Source of the DNA: Pseudomonas leptonychotis
Lineage (GTDB): Bacteria; Pseudomonadota; Gammaproteobacteria; Pseudomonadales; Pseudomonadaceae
NCBI RefSeq assembly: GCF_004920405.1
Contig: NZ_RFLV01000001.1
Coordinates: 992,001 to 1,056,000, forward strand
Reading direction: 5' to 3'
DNA: 64,000 nt
Part shown: positions 63,649 to 64,000 of the stretch, piece by piece
How the letters are laid out: each line of letters starts with the position of its first letter
Position numbering within the stretch: the first letter of the stretch is position 1
Program-made: the position numbers and the translations under genes
Notes under the pieces: model-generated
Databases searched by the model: none
What the model was told of the DNA's origin: nothing
What the model saw: only the letters and a program-made list of their open reading frames with translations

Positions 63649-64000
63649 CGTGCAAGCAAGTGCTGGTAAAAAGCCTCGAAGCGCGCCCAAACGACTTCGG
63701 CATCCATACCAGCACGCTGCACATCGGCCAGAGAGTCAAGGTCTTCTACCAGCACCGAATTGAGCGCATCTCGCCACACCTCAGTAACTGATGGCAAAAG
63801 CCCTGCAGCGCCATTGAGCTGTTCACGAAAGACAGCTAAATCGCTCGCCAAAACCGGTACACACGCAATCACCGCCTCAGGCAAGACCAACCCCAACCCC
63901 TCCTGCTCAGACGGTATGCATATCAGGTCAAACGCAGAGTAGAGTCGCGGGGCTTCAGCATGATGACCAACCAAATGAATCTGGTTGAGCACGCCCAACT
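63645..64000 (-). CDS. Glycosyltransferase family 4, C-terminal part
   Basis: Only the last 118 or so codons are in the window; the frame is open to the right edge. The fragment has the GT-B donor-site signature with E-x7-E in PSEQEGLGLVLPEAVIACVP, preceded by HLVGHHAEAPRLYSAFDLIC, and ends in the usual C-terminal helix. It is likely an LPS core or O-antigen sugar transferase. The stop overlaps the kinase-like gene stop by four bases. Confidence 0.88.
   Translation of the reverse strand, partial: LGVLNQIHLVGHHAEAPRLYSAFDLICIPSEQEGLGLVLPEAVIACVPVLASDLAVFREQLNGAAGLLPSVTEVWRDALNSVLVEDLDSLADVQRAGMDAEVVWARFEAFYQHLLAR

Overview
The window is ordinary core chromosome of a Pseudomonas-type gammaproteobacterium. 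The evidence is high-GC coding sequence and a gene order that closely follows the P. aeruginosa PAO1 stretch rnr-purA-hisZ-hflC-hflK-hflX-hfq-miaA-mutL-amiB through orn-rsgA-motBA-fimX-serB-parC-parE-cpdA-thiC to waaA and hldE-msbA-waaL. Pseudomonas-type proteins such as FimX, RhdA, Mig-14 and a DnpA-like deacetylase support this. I see no prophage, insertion sequence, CRISPR array, rRNA or defence island, and no clearly new biological system. The most informative anomalies are two broken genes, two extragenic inverted-repeat elements, and signalling or kinase proteins with atypical motifs.

Layout. Positions 1-590 hold the start of rnr, leaving the window on the minus strand, and a plus-strand tRNA-Leu(CAG) with its own promoter and terminator. 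Positions 591-15615 are a minus-strand block: a chemoreceptor, purA, hisZ, a frameshifted DUF2065 gene, hflC-hflK-hflX-hfq-miaA and mutL-amiB-tsaE-nnrE, where several stops and starts overlap. queG is divergent, followed by orn and a membrane methyltransferase (minus), rsgA (plus) and motA-motB (minus). Positions 21464-28909 are a plus-strand block: an HDOD protein, rhdA, psd, a PilZ-like protein and fimX. serB (minus) diverges from a YtjB-like membrane protein (plus).

Positions 31934-41214 hold a minus-strand cluster: a PqiC-like lipoprotein, parC, a retropepsin-like protease, a phytase-like protein, parE, yqiA, cpdA, a DUF1249 protein and nudF. The parE-yqiA-cpdA-yqiB-nudF-tolC arrangement is also known from E. 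coli. cytX and thiC follow, with a TPP riboswitch upstream of thiC, and divergent from them a tolC-family gene.

From 46902 onward come waaA, a LysR regulator divergent from an SMR transporter, an FAD oxidoreductase, an aldo/keto reductase, an unrecognised protein and two acyl-CoA dehydrogenases. The window ends in the lipopolysaccharide core region: hldE, a DnpA-like deacetylase, mig-14-like, msbA, waaL, a decayed glycosyltransferase-like gene, a kinase-like gene and an incomplete glycosyltransferase.

Together the genes cover nucleotide and cofactor synthesis (purA, hisZ, thiC, queG), RNA metabolism (rnr, orn, hfq, miaA, tsaE), mismatch repair and chromosome decatenation (mutL, parC, parE), envelope and LPS assembly (amiB, psd, tolC, waaA, hldE, msbA, waaL), and motility and surface signalling (chemoreceptor, motAB, fimX, PilZ-like).
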